Positions 15,664 to 21,863 of a stretch of DNA of 56,894 nt are shown in pieces. The stretch comes from a virus. The stretch spans positions 1 to 56,894 of the IMG/VR virus record IMGVR_UViG_3300017598_000808. One strand, written 5' to 3'. The notes beneath the pieces were generated by a model. It saw nothing but the letters and a program-made list of their open reading frames with translations, did no database searches and was not told the origin of the DNA. The position numbers and the translations under genes were made by a program. How positions within the stretch are numbered: position 1 is the first letter of the stretch; each line of letters starts with the position of its first letter.

Positions 15664-16035
15664 ATGTCTATTTTCACCAAAGACGATGAGGCGAGTTTGG
15701 CCAATTTGGCCGAAGGCGCCGCGATTGAAATTTTCAACCTGGAACTTGCCGAGACCTTGAAAAACATTGCCGATCCGAATCGGAAACGGAAATTTAAGCG
15801 CGAAATCCATTTGATTGCCAAGTTGGAACCAGCCGACGCAGCCGGTGTGATCACGTTAACGATTGAAAGCAAGCTGAAATTAGCAACGCGTAATGTGGTG
15901 ACAACGACACTAATGTATGGCAAGGATCCGTTGACCGGCAGAATTGAAGCTCGCGAGCTTGAAAGCCGGCAGCGGGACTTGCCTGGCTTTGAGGATAAAA
16001 GGGACCTTGCCGAAAAAGACAAATTTGACGCTTAG
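15664..16035 (+). CDS. Early phage protein of the 'replication terminator-like' type
   Basis: This 123-residue protein has LAETLKNIADPNRKRKFKRE followed by a strand-rich core (IHLIAKLEPADAAGVITLTIESKLKLA) and an acidic C-terminus. The pattern, a short helix, NIADPNT-like motif and paired strands, is seen in small phage proteins sometimes labelled replication terminator protein, with no proven function. AAAGGAG lies 9 nt before the ATG. It ends the early rightward operon. Confidence 0.6.
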   Translation: MSIFTKDDEASLANLAEGAAIEIFNLELAETLKNIADPNRKRKFKREIHLIAKLEPADAAGVITLTIESKLKLATRNVVTTTLMYGKDPLTGRIEARELESRQRDLPGFEDKRDLAEKDKFDA

Positions 16036-16061
16036 TTATGAAGCGGGGAAAAGGTTGATAA

Positions 16062-16088
16062 TATGACAAAAATAGTAAAACGAGAAAA
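16062..16088. other. Short gap after the early operon
   Basis: Only a 12-codon frame with a fair ribosome site (ATG near 16062) is seen before the convergent excisionase-like gene. It is too short to call a gene. Confidence 0.3.
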
Positions 16089-16340
16089 CTATCTTCGGTG
16101 AAGAGTGACGTCCCAGCCTTCCGCCCCTCCCGGGTCAACCCTGCAATTTTCTCTGAAATTTTGCAGGTCTTCAAGCAGGTATCCCACACGTCCGTGCGGT
16201 CCGGGCGACAGTTTGAGGTACGCGGGTCCCTTATTGAGACTTCTCCAGTTTCTGAGGGTTTGAACTGCAACTCCTACAAATTCTGATGCCTGGACGTCAT
16301 TGAGTGTAGGATGGAGGGTAAGTTTTGAATCCGTTCGCAT
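16089..16340 (-). CDS. Excisionase/MerR-like HTH protein
   Basis: This 83-residue protein has the excisionase-type winged HTH: NDVQASEFVGVAVQTLRNWR, then GPAYLKLSPGPHGRVGYL and EDLQNFRE. In the family the second helix (TLRNWR) reads DNA and the GRVGY turn forms the wing. CGGGAG lies 8 nt before the ATG on the minus strand. It is the only leftward gene in this part of the genome and faces the early operon end-on. Its own promoter and inverted repeats lie just upstream, which suggests autoregulation. It could direct excision or act as a lysogeny regulator; with no integrase in view this cannot be settled. Confidence 0.75.
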   Translation of the reverse strand: MRTDSKLTLHPTLNDVQASEFVGVAVQTLRNWRSLNKGPAYLKLSPGPHGRVGYLLEDLQNFRENCRVDPGGAEGWDVTLHRR

Positions 16341-16343
16341 GGT

Positions 16344-16395
16344 ATACTCCCGTTGTTAAAGCATATTGAAAAATGATTCAAACAATTGGGAGTAT
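16344..16395. promoter_or_regulatory. Inverted repeat flanking the excisionase-like leader
   Basis: ATACTCCC at 16344-16351 and its exact complement GGGAGTAT at 16388-16395 enclose 36 bp, with partial extension (TTGT/ACAA). One arm overlaps the ribosome site and the other the -10 box of the leftward promoter, a layout expected for an autoregulatory operator. Confidence 0.4.
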
Positions 16396-16552
16396 TATAA
16401 GGGATATATTTCTTTATGCAAGTGGGGGGGATAGGCTATCACCCCGGGTGATAGCCTATCAGGGGGGTAAGAAATTTGGTCAAGATGCAATTCGCGATTA
16501 TTTCCTGGAAAAAATCAAGGAACTAAAATTGCCCGCAATCGTTATTTCTTAA
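16373..16552 (+). CDS. Possible 59-residue protein overlapping the regulatory region
   Basis: A frame from the ATG at 16373 to the TAA at 16550-16552 encodes 59 residues; the second half (KKFGQDAIRDYFLEKIKEL) looks like a real amphipathic helical protein. There is no ribosome site, and the frame crosses both the leftward promoter and the 31-bp palindrome. A strong hairpin follows the stop by 6 bp. It may be the remnant of a longer gene rather than an active one. Confidence 0.35.
   Translation: MIQTIGSIIRDIFLYASGGDRLSPRVIAYQGGKKFGQDAIRDYFLEKIKELKLPAIVIS
16394..16421 (-). promoter_or_regulatory. Leftward promoter for the excisionase-like gene
   Basis: On the minus strand TTGCAT (16421-16416) and a perfect TATAAT (16399-16394) are 16 bp apart, about 53 bp before the ATG at 16340. 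Confidence 0.6.
16430..16460. promoter_or_regulatory. 31-bp near-perfect palindrome, operator-like
   Basis: Arms of 15 bp (GATAGGCTATCACCC and its complement) flank a single C. Each arm contains GATAG-S-CTATC, itself an 11-bp palindrome, so the site looks like two operators back to back. It is flanked by G-runs on both sides and ends 9 bp upstream of the -35 of the excisionase-like promoter. Confidence 0.7.
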
Positions 16553-16558
16553 AATCGT

Positions 16559-16586
16559 CGTGAGCGGCCCTTATCGGCCGCTCACG
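16559..16586. terminator. Strong GC hairpin, possible terminator
   Basis: An 11-bp perfect stem (CGTGAGCGGCC with its complement) closes a 6-nt loop. No good T-run follows on the plus strand; on the minus strand ATTTT follows a few bases on. It separates the regulatory region from the late promoter. Confidence 0.45.
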
Positions 16587-16698
16587 CGTACTTCTTAAAA
16601 ACCTCATGGCTTGGTCAAGCAATAGGCTGTGATCTGGTAGTGCTGATCAAATCCACCCACTTGCTGATCAGGTTTGATAATTATCACTTGTTGTTTTC

Positions 16699-16727
16699 TT
16701 GACATATCAAAATAAATCGTTTTTAAT
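16699..16727 (+). promoter_or_regulatory. Probable late promoter
   Basis: TTGACA (16699-16704) and TTTAAT (16722-16727) with 17 bp between. It lies about 120 bp before the first gene of the long rightward late region and follows a 150-bp stretch with no gene. Confidence 0.65.
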
Positions 16728-16757
16728 AATGTGTAGGCGATTTCTCCTTTGTGCCAG

Positions 16758-16798
16758 CGGGGACCTTTTTGACGGGTGAAATTTTCAAAGGGTCCCCG
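16758..16798 (+). promoter_or_regulatory. Leader hairpin of the late transcript
   Basis: CGGGGACC (16758-16765) pairs with GGTCCCCG (16791-16798), extended by a bulged TTTGA/TCAAA. It stands in the leader between promoter and first gene and lacks a T-run, so an anti-termination, stability or attenuation role is possible. Confidence 0.5.
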
Positions 16799-16845
16799 TC
16801 CCCCACTTAAAACTTATAAACAAAACTTAAAGGAAAGGTTTAATT

Positions 16846-17283
16846 ATGATCAAGAAAACACTCATTATTTTATTTTTCGTGTTGTTTGCGTTAACCATCA
16901 GCGCCCATGCGGTTGAGTGGACCGTGGCCAACCAGGCGACCGTTGCCTGGGATGCCGTCACTACAACCGGCAGCGGCGCCACCATACCCGCAACCGACCA
17001 GGTTAAATATCAGGTCTATATTGTCAAAGAGAGCGCTAATAAAACAACCGCGATTAAATCCGGCGAGGAAACCGAAGCGCTCGAACATGTTATTACATTC
17101 CCCGAAGAAGGCCGCTGGTTGGCCGGTGTTAAAACCATCCGTATTCCCGAAGCTTCCCCCGCCGACATTCAAGAATCAGAAATCACCTGGAGCGATAATA
17201 CCGATGTCGCCCGCGTTCCGGTCCCCTTTGGTTTTATATATTTTGAACCCCCCGCAGCCAACACTGGATTTGGCCCTAAATAA
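16846..17283 (+). CDS. Secreted small protein, FN3-like
   Basis: This 145-residue protein starts with a Sec signal peptide (hydrophobic to about residue 19, SAHA at the likely cleavage site) followed by a strand-rich domain with ATVAWDAVTT, YQVYIVKE and GVKTIRI, resembling one fibronectin type III fold. AAAGGAAAGG precedes the ATG. It is the first gene of the late region. An exported single-domain protein could be an envelope adhesin or a superinfection-exclusion factor; nothing in the sequence decides. Confidence 0.6.
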   Translation: MIKKTLIILFFVLFALTISAHAVEWTVANQATVAWDAVTTTGSGATIPATDQVKYQVYIVKESANKTTAIKSGEETEALEHVITFPEEGRWLAGVKTIRIPEASPADIQESEITWSDNTDVARVPVPFGFIYFEPPAANTGFGPK

Positions 17284-17307
17284 TTAATCTTAACCAGGAG
17301 GAGGCAT

Positions 17308-17700
17308 ATGCCAGAAGAAACAGGACCGGAAAAAAGTCCGGAAAATGAGGCGAAGGAAGATTCGGATAACAGGCGCATTACATCACCAGACATCCCAGGC
17401 AATTATACATTGCCCGACGTTTACCCACCAAAGCCACCGATTCCACCTCCCGCCATGCAAGCCAATTTCAAATTTCATATCGGTGAATATGTCGAAATCT
17501 TAACCACCCCGCTTAAAGGCAGCGTGGTTGGCGCGGCGGTCGTGTTTAACCAGGGAACCCATGTTTACCTGGTGGAAACCGGGACCACAGACAGCCGGGA
17601 ACGATGGTATCCTGAAAATTTGATAGTTGGCGCCCGGTTATACATGACAGGTGTGGAGCCCGAAAAAAAAGACCCGGAAAAAAGTTCGGAAATAGGTTAA
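17308..17700 (+). CDS. Hypothetical protein with SH3-like core
   Basis: This 130-residue protein has a charged N-terminus, a proline-rich linker (near residues 38-50) and a compact strand-rich part with HIGEYVEILTTPLKGSVVG and HVYLVETG followed by RERWYPENLI, a pattern seen in KOW/SH3-like barrels. AGGAGGAGG is well placed before the ATG. The tail is Lys/Glu-rich. No family is recognised. Confidence 0.55.
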   Translation: MPEETGPEKSPENEAKEDSDNRRITSPDIPGNYTLPDVYPPKPPIPPPAMQANFKFHIGEYVEILTTPLKGSVVGAAVVFNQGTHVYLVETGTTDSRERWYPENLIVGARLYMTGVEPEKKDPEKSSEIG

Positions 17701-17728
17701 CTAATTTTATTAACCAAGAGGCAGTGAC

Positions 17729-17896
17729 ATGAAATTAACCGAGGCAATTAAAAAGTATTTCAGCCGATATGACGACGAGGACGAGGACGAAAAGAAAAAA
17801 AAGAAAAAGAAAAAACCCCCCATCAAAGCCGGCAGCTATTTTCAAGAAGCCCGTAAGGATTACGAAAAAGCCCTTGAAGAAGCAGAAAAATATTAA
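17729..17896 (+). CDS. 55-residue charged protein
   Basis: The ATG at 17729 follows CAAGAGGCAGTGAC and opens a frame of 55 codons. It has an acidic run of alternating Asp and Glu (about 15-21), then a run of eight or nine Lys, then a helical end KDYEKALEEAEKY. The highly polar composition suggests a nucleic-acid or protein binder, but the function is unknown. Confidence 0.5.
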   Translation: MKLTEAIKKYFSRYDDEDEDEKKKKKKKKPPIKAGSYFQEARKDYEKALEEAEKY

Positions 17897-17902
17897 CCAA
17901 AC

Positions 17903-17989
17903 TTGGTTGGCGCCGGAGGCAGTGATGGGCTCCCACCGGTGAAAAGAAAGCGGAGGGTACCTCTCTCGATTAAGGTCGCTTCCAACCAA
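17903..17989 (+). ncRNA. Candidate structured RNA upstream of the terminase genes
   Basis: TTGGTTGG (17903-17910) pairs with CCAACCAA (17982-17989) and encloses a second helix, CGCCGG (17911-17916) with CCGGTG (17936-17941), and a GAGG/CCTC hairpin near 17953-17963. GATTAA inside can also pair with TTAATC after the structure (17992-17997). About 167 bp here hold no gene. The class is unknown. Confidence 0.4.
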
Positions 17990-18063
17990 ACTTTAATCAC
18001 GTCACGGTCGCGTCATGCCCGCTGATTTAAAGATTTAGCCGCAAAGTCGCGATAGGAGGCGTC

Positions 18064-18627
18064 ATGGGAAAAGAAACAAAATTTAAAGAAGATTATATCC
18101 GAATGGCCGAGGTTGCGTGTGTCGAAGGTGGCTTTACTGATCAAAAATTAGCCGCGTTATTCGACGTTTGCAGGGCCACTATTAGCAATTGGAAAAAAGA
18201 TTATCCGGAATTTAAGGCGGCATTAAAACGCGGCAAAGACGTGTTTGATACCGAGGTAATCGAAAAGGCTTTCTTTAAACGTTGCACCGGCTTTGCTTAC
18301 AATGAAACCACTAAGGAACCGGTTGAATGGACAAACCCGAAAACCGGGCAGCAAGAATCCAAAATGATGGTCACCAAGCGTGTTCGGAAAATGGTGGTCC
18401 CGGATGCCAAGGGTTGTATGGACTGGTTGACCAACCGAGCGCCGGACCGCTGGAGAAAGTCTAAACACGTCGAGATCACCGGCCGGGACGGCGGACCGGT
18501 TAAAACTGAATCTATGGTGGCAGTCCCGTCCGGTCCCATGTCGATTGCCCAGTGGGAGGCCGAGGTCAAAGAAGCTCGTAAAACGGATGTTGAAATTGAC
18601 CCGGGACAGATTCCAGGCAATGCTTAA
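18064..18627 (+). CDS. terS: Terminase small subunit
   Basis: This 187-residue protein begins with a helix-turn-helix (TDQKLAALFDVCRATISNWKKDYPEFKAALKRGKD) that in small terminases binds the packaging site, followed by EKAFFKRCTGFAYNETT, typical of P22/lambdoid-style TerS, and a CMDWLTNRAPDRW segment. The C-terminal part probably contacts TerL. A strong AGGAGG precedes the ATG. Its TAA abuts the ATG of the large subunit, so translation is coupled. Confidence 0.88.
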   Translation: MGKETKFKEDYIRMAEVACVEGGFTDQKLAALFDVCRATISNWKKDYPEFKAALKRGKDVFDTEVIEKAFFKRCTGFAYNETTKEPVEWTNPKTGQQESKMMVTKRVRKMVVPDAKGCMDWLTNRAPDRWRKSKHVEITGRDGGPVKTESMVAVPSGPMSIAQWEAEVKEARKTDVEIDPGQIPGNA

Positions 18628-20565
18628 ATGCCGATTTGGATCCCACAACATGGACCCCAGGTCAGGGCGGTTCAGTGTCCAATTGATTTTCCCTTCTTTG
18701 GGGGATCCAGAGGTGGTGGGAAATCCGATTGCCTTATAGGGCGCCATATTATTGGCGCGGATCGGTATAAGCGCCACTGGAATGGATTGGTTGTCCGGCG
18801 CAAATATAAAGAGTTTAACGAAATGCGTCGGCGCGTCGATGGTTTAATCACCGAAGGGTTACCAGCCGAACGGATCGGTGGCGATCAACAGATCAATCAT
18901 GTCCGCTTTGACAATGGCGCAGACATTATCTTTGCAGCGGTTACACGACTTGAACTTGTCAATGATTGGGTTGGCCATGCTTTTACGGAAATCAGTATCG
19001 ATGAATGCACAACGTTTCCATTCTTCACCAAGATGGTCGACAAACTCAAAGGGTCTTTAAGATCAGCGCAAGGGATTCCTTGTCATATGTTTGGTACCGG
19101 GAACCCGGGCGGATCCGGTCACATGCAAGTTAAGGAATATTTCAAGTTAGGTTCAGCCGGTCATGTCGACGGTATTAAACCATATGATGTTTTTCAAGAA
19201 AAAGAAGAAACACGCGTTTTCATTCCGTCGTTTTTACATGAAAATAAAGTGCTTTGTGAAAACGATCCGAAATATGTCCGTCGATTATTATCGATATCGG
19301 ATCCGGCCCTGCGTCGCGCCTGGCTTTTGGGCGATTGGGATGTTTTTATCGGCCAGGCTTTTTACTGGTCACAAAAACGGCACATTATTCCGGACTTTCC
19401 AATACCCGATTATGTCCCGGTCATAATGACCTATGACTGGGGATACGGAAAGCCGTTTTCAATTGGTTGGTGGTGGGTGGACGCGGACGGGCGCGTTTAC
19501 CGGTGTATGGAATGGTACGGCTGGAACAAAACCCCGGATGAAGGATTACGAATTGAAGATTCCAAAGTTGCCGAGGGAATCCTGGAGCGTGAGCACAAAG
19601 CTGGTATACACAACCGCGTCACAGACAGGTTGGCCGGTCCCGATTGTTTCAGCAAAAAACCAAATTACCAAGGTGGCGGCCAGGGGCCCAGTACCGCCGA
19701 GGTTTTTCGTGGATTCGGCATCCAACTTCGGCCCGGGGATCCAGAACGCAAATTAAAAATTAGGCAATTTCGAGAACGATTGAAGGTACCCGATAACAAC
19801 ATTGAAATGCCCATGATGGTTGTCTATGAATCATGCACGAATTTTATCCGGACCATCCCCTATTTGGCCATGGATGAGGATAAACCCGAGGATATTGACA
19901 CCGACCAGGAGGATCACGTGTACGATGAAGCATGTGTCCATCAAAACACTTTAATACAAACCATGCAAGGTTTAGTTAAAATTAAGGATCTGGTTGGAAC
20001 CTGTGGCGAAATTTTAACTATTGGCGATAAGTATGCGAAATATCACGATTGTAGATTGACCCGTAAATTAGCTGATACGGTTGAAGTATTGTTTTCAGAT
20101 GGACATCGACTTATTTGTACTCCCGATCACGAAATACTAAAATCAGATGGGACATGGGTAAAAGCTGTTGATTCTACTTCGGAATGGAGGAGCGGATCTG
20201 CAAAGCCTGTGGACAAATTTACCAGGTTGTACGGAGTCAAAAAAAGCAATGCTGTTCGGTATCTTGCGCGACAAAATTACGGTGGCAAAACGATAAAAGC
20301 GGTCAAGGTCCGGCCTTTCGGTAAACATGATGTTTATTGCTTGGTGGTTGATGATTATCACAGTTTTGCCATTGCAAATGGTGTTATTGTTCAAAATTGC
20401 CACATTGCGATGTCCCGGCCGCTTTCAATACCCGAAGATCAAATTCATGTTATGATAGAAAGTGAAATCCAAAAAGCAAAACGAAAAGCGCTAACGCCGG
20501 CGCACCAAAAAATATGGTCAGAACTCGACAAGATCCGTGCAAGCCAAGAGGAGGCCCAAGAGTGA
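18628..20565 (+). CDS. terL: Terminase large subunit, interrupted by a mini-intein
   Basis: The 645-residue precursor is an ATPase-nuclease that packages DNA into the procapsid. Walker A GGSRGGGKSD lies near residue 29, and the Walker B region SIDECT near 128. The nuclease half starts about residue 265 with MTYDWGYG (first catalytic Asp), and the third motif DHVYDEA lies at 430-436. An intein of 155 residues (436-590) interrupts right after that Ala; the joined extein reads DEACHIAMSRP. The spliced protein would be 490 residues, normal for the family. Gene order TerS-TerL-small genes-portal supports the call. Confidence 0.92.
   Translation: MPIWIPQHGPQVRAVQCPIDFPFFGGSRGGGKSDCLIGRHIIGADRYKRHWNGLVVRRKYKEFNEMRRRVDGLITEGLPAERIGGDQQINHVRFDNGADIIFAAVTRLELVNDWVGHAFTEISIDECTTFPFFTKMVDKLKGSLRSAQGIPCHMFGTGNPGGSGHMQVKEYFKLGSAGHVDGIKPYDVFQEKEETRVFIPSFLHENKVLCENDPKYVRRLLSISDPALRRAWLLGDWDVFIGQAFYWSQKRHIIPDFPIPDYVPVIMTYDWGYGKPFSIGWWWVDADGRVYRCMEWYGWNKTPDEGLRIEDSKVAEGILEREHKAGIHNRVTDRLAGPDCFSKKPNYQGGGQGPSTAEVFRGFGIQLRPGDPERKLKIRQFRERLKVPDNNIEMPMMVVYESCTNFIRTIPYLAMDEDKPEDIDTDQEDHVYDEACVHQNTLIQTMQGLVKIKDLVGTCGEILTIGDKYAKYHDCRLTRKLADTVEVLFSDGHRLICTPDHEILKSDGTWVKAVDSTSEWRSGSAKPVDKFTRLYGVKKSNAVRYLARQNYGGKTIKAVKVRPFGKHDVYCLVVDDYHSFAIANGVIVQNCHIAMSRPLSIPEDQIHVMIESEIQKAKRKALTPAHQKIWSELDKIRASQEEAQE
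19933..20397 (+). mobile_element. Mini-intein in TerL
   Basis: The insert begins with Cys (CVHQNTLI), has the block B motif TPDHEIL, and ends YHSFAIANGVIVQN before a Cys +1. At 155 residues it is a Hint splicing domain without an endonuclease, so it cannot home by itself. Its penultimate residue is Gln where His is usual. It is AT-richer than the flanking gene by eye. Confidence 0.88.
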
Positions 20566-20747
20566 CAACAAGGCCCCCCATGAAAAAATGTCCCAATTGC
20601 GATCAACCGCTCACCCGGGGCAGGGTTGATGATTTTGACGCGATGGTCTTTTTAGAGTGTAGGGATTGCCGGATTATTTGGGATTACGTGAGTCCGGCGC
20701 AACTGGACGGAGCCAGGGACAAGGCAAATGAGAGTATTCAACCGTAA
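20562..20747 (+). CDS. Small zinc-ribbon protein
   Basis: The GTG start at 20562 overlaps the TerL stop (GTGA), with AGGAGG 7 nt upstream. The 61 residues contain CPNC and CRDC pairs that form a zinc ribbon (about residues 11-40), with DAMVFLEC between them. Coupled translation ties it to packaging. No function is known. Confidence 0.65.
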   Translation: MTTRPPMKKCPNCDQPLTRGRVDDFDAMVFLECRDCRIIWDYVSPAQLDGARDKANESIQP

Positions 20748-20952
20748 TTGCGATGTTCTCGGACATTGCGATGTCTTTACCGATCAGATTGTCGGTATGC
20801 AATTTGCGGTGTCTATTGCAGAACAAGGAAAGTTTAGAACAATAACTTACGATCTATTGCTTCATGGTGATAGGGAATTGGTATTAGTAGCCGATCCGGC
20901 CGATGACGCAAAATTTTTACCAGGTTTTGAAATAGTTTCACATGGAACATGA
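20728..20952 (+). CDS. Hypothetical protein in the terminase-portal interval
   Basis: This 74-residue protein overlaps the zinc-ribbon gene by 20 bp and the next small gene by 11 bp. It is strand-rich (MQFAVSIAEQ, FRTITYDLLLHG, ELVLVADP) and has an acidic end. No family is recognised. Confidence 0.5.
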   Translation: MRVFNRNCDVLGHCDVFTDQIVGMQFAVSIAEQGKFRTITYDLLLHGDRELVLVADPADDAKFLPGFEIVSHGT

Positions 20953-21109
20953 TGCTCGGATAAGGTTATGCCGGCGATGCCCGTATTATTGGCAAGATTT
21001 AAAATTTTGTGTAATACAAAGAAAATTTACATTTGTTGTGGGGTTTAAAATCATCGCGGACGGGGATGGAAATTGCATTTATCGGCGCACAGAGGTAAAT
21101 AATGGCTGA
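20942..21109 (+). CDS. 55-residue Cys-containing protein
   Basis: The ATG at 20942 opens a frame to 21109 that overlaps both neighbours. It carries CRRC and a later FC pair (residues about 10-23), possibly a small zinc site, then a strand pair FTFVVGFKII. Tight overlaps support a real gene. Confidence 0.5.
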   Translation: MEHDARIRLCRRCPYYWQDLKFCVIQRKFTFVVGFKIIADGDGNCIYRRTEVNNG

Positions 21110-21362
21110 CATACAGGCTTTAGTCTTTGGTGGGATCATAGCGGTATTGGTTGGAATTATCATCATGCAGTCTGTTTTTCATCGGTCCGATACTCGAGAA
21201 TTGCGCGACCGATTTATGGCAAAAGATTACCATGATTATTCCGTTGGAAAGGTTTTGCAAAAGGCGCAACCCAAAGTGGCCGACGATGTTGCCGAAGTAG
21301 AAGAACTATACGGCATTACCGACCGCGACAAACAGGAAGTGGACCGGTTGCCGGTTAATTGA
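21102..21362 (+). CDS. Single-pass membrane protein
   Basis: This 86-residue protein has one membrane helix at about residues 7-26 (GGIIAVLVGIIIM) and a charged soluble tail with EVEELYG. It overlaps the previous small gene by 8 bp. Together with the next gene it may form a small membrane pair; a lysis role (spanin or pinholin) is possible but unsupported. Confidence 0.55.
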   Translation: MADIQALVFGGIIAVLVGIIIMQSVFHRSDTRELRDRFMAKDYHDYSVGKVLQKAQPKVADDVAEVEELYGITDRDKQEVDRLPVN

Positions 21363-21372
21363 AAGGGGAAAT

Positions 21373-21681
21373 ATGGCCATACGTGAACGGTTAAAACAAT
21401 TAACATCAACACCCAGGGCGATTTTGGGGTTTATCGCAATTGCCGGATATATCTTGGTTACATTAGGATTTTTCGGCATTTTGTTTTTTGGCAGCAGACT
21501 TTCCTTGCCCGAAGGCCATCTTGGTTTACAAATAGTAGGTATGTTGGGCATGATAGTGGGGACCTGGACTACTATTATCGGGGTAGTTTACAATTTTCAT
21601 TATGGGAGTTCGGATGGATCCAAAATCAAAGACCAGGTATTAGCCAAGCTGGACCCGGAAGTTGAAATAGAACTTGAATAA
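21373..21681 (+). CDS. Two-helix membrane protein, holin-like
   Basis: This 102-residue protein has two hydrophobic helices, about residues 17-42 and 53-75, joined by a short SLPEGHLG turn, with a basic N-terminus and acidic C-terminus. Size and topology suit a class II-type holin, though such proteins are usually next to an endolysin, which is not seen here. AAAGGGG precedes the ATG. Other small phage membrane proteins are possible. Confidence 0.45.
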   Translation: MAIRERLKQLTSTPRAILGFIAIAGYILVTLGFFGILFFGSRLSLPEGHLGLQIVGMLGMIVGTWTTIIGVVYNFHYGSSDGSKIKDQVLAKLDPEVEIELE

Positions 21682-21694
21682 AGGGATTTTCGTT

Positions 21695-21856
21695 ATGCCG
21701 GCCAAAATCACCAAAGACCGTAAGCGCAAGGGCAAATACAGAGTTTTCACCCCCCGAGGGATCAAGGGATCCGGGATGACACTTAGGAACGCCAAGCGCC
21801 AGGCGCGCTTGTTAAATGCAATTCATTATAGCGATTGGAAGCCAACGAAAAAGTGA
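21695..21856 (+). CDS. Small basic protein
   Basis: From the ATG at 21695, with AAAGGGA upstream, this is 53 residues and very basic: RKRKGKYRVFTPRGIKGSG, then TLRNAKRQARLLNAIHY. This style, a short strand pair then a helix carrying KKEA-like repeats, is common in small phage proteins between terminase and portal. Function unknown. Confidence 0.6.
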   Translation: MPAKITKDRKRKGKYRVFTPRGIKGSGMTLRNAKRQARLLNAIHYSDWKPTKK

Positions 21857-21863
21857 GGGACTG

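Noticed and set aside
21102-21681. Lysis cassette (holin plus spanin)
   Set aside because: Topology allows it, but no endolysin is nearby and the genes sit between terminase and portal; kept only as membrane proteins.
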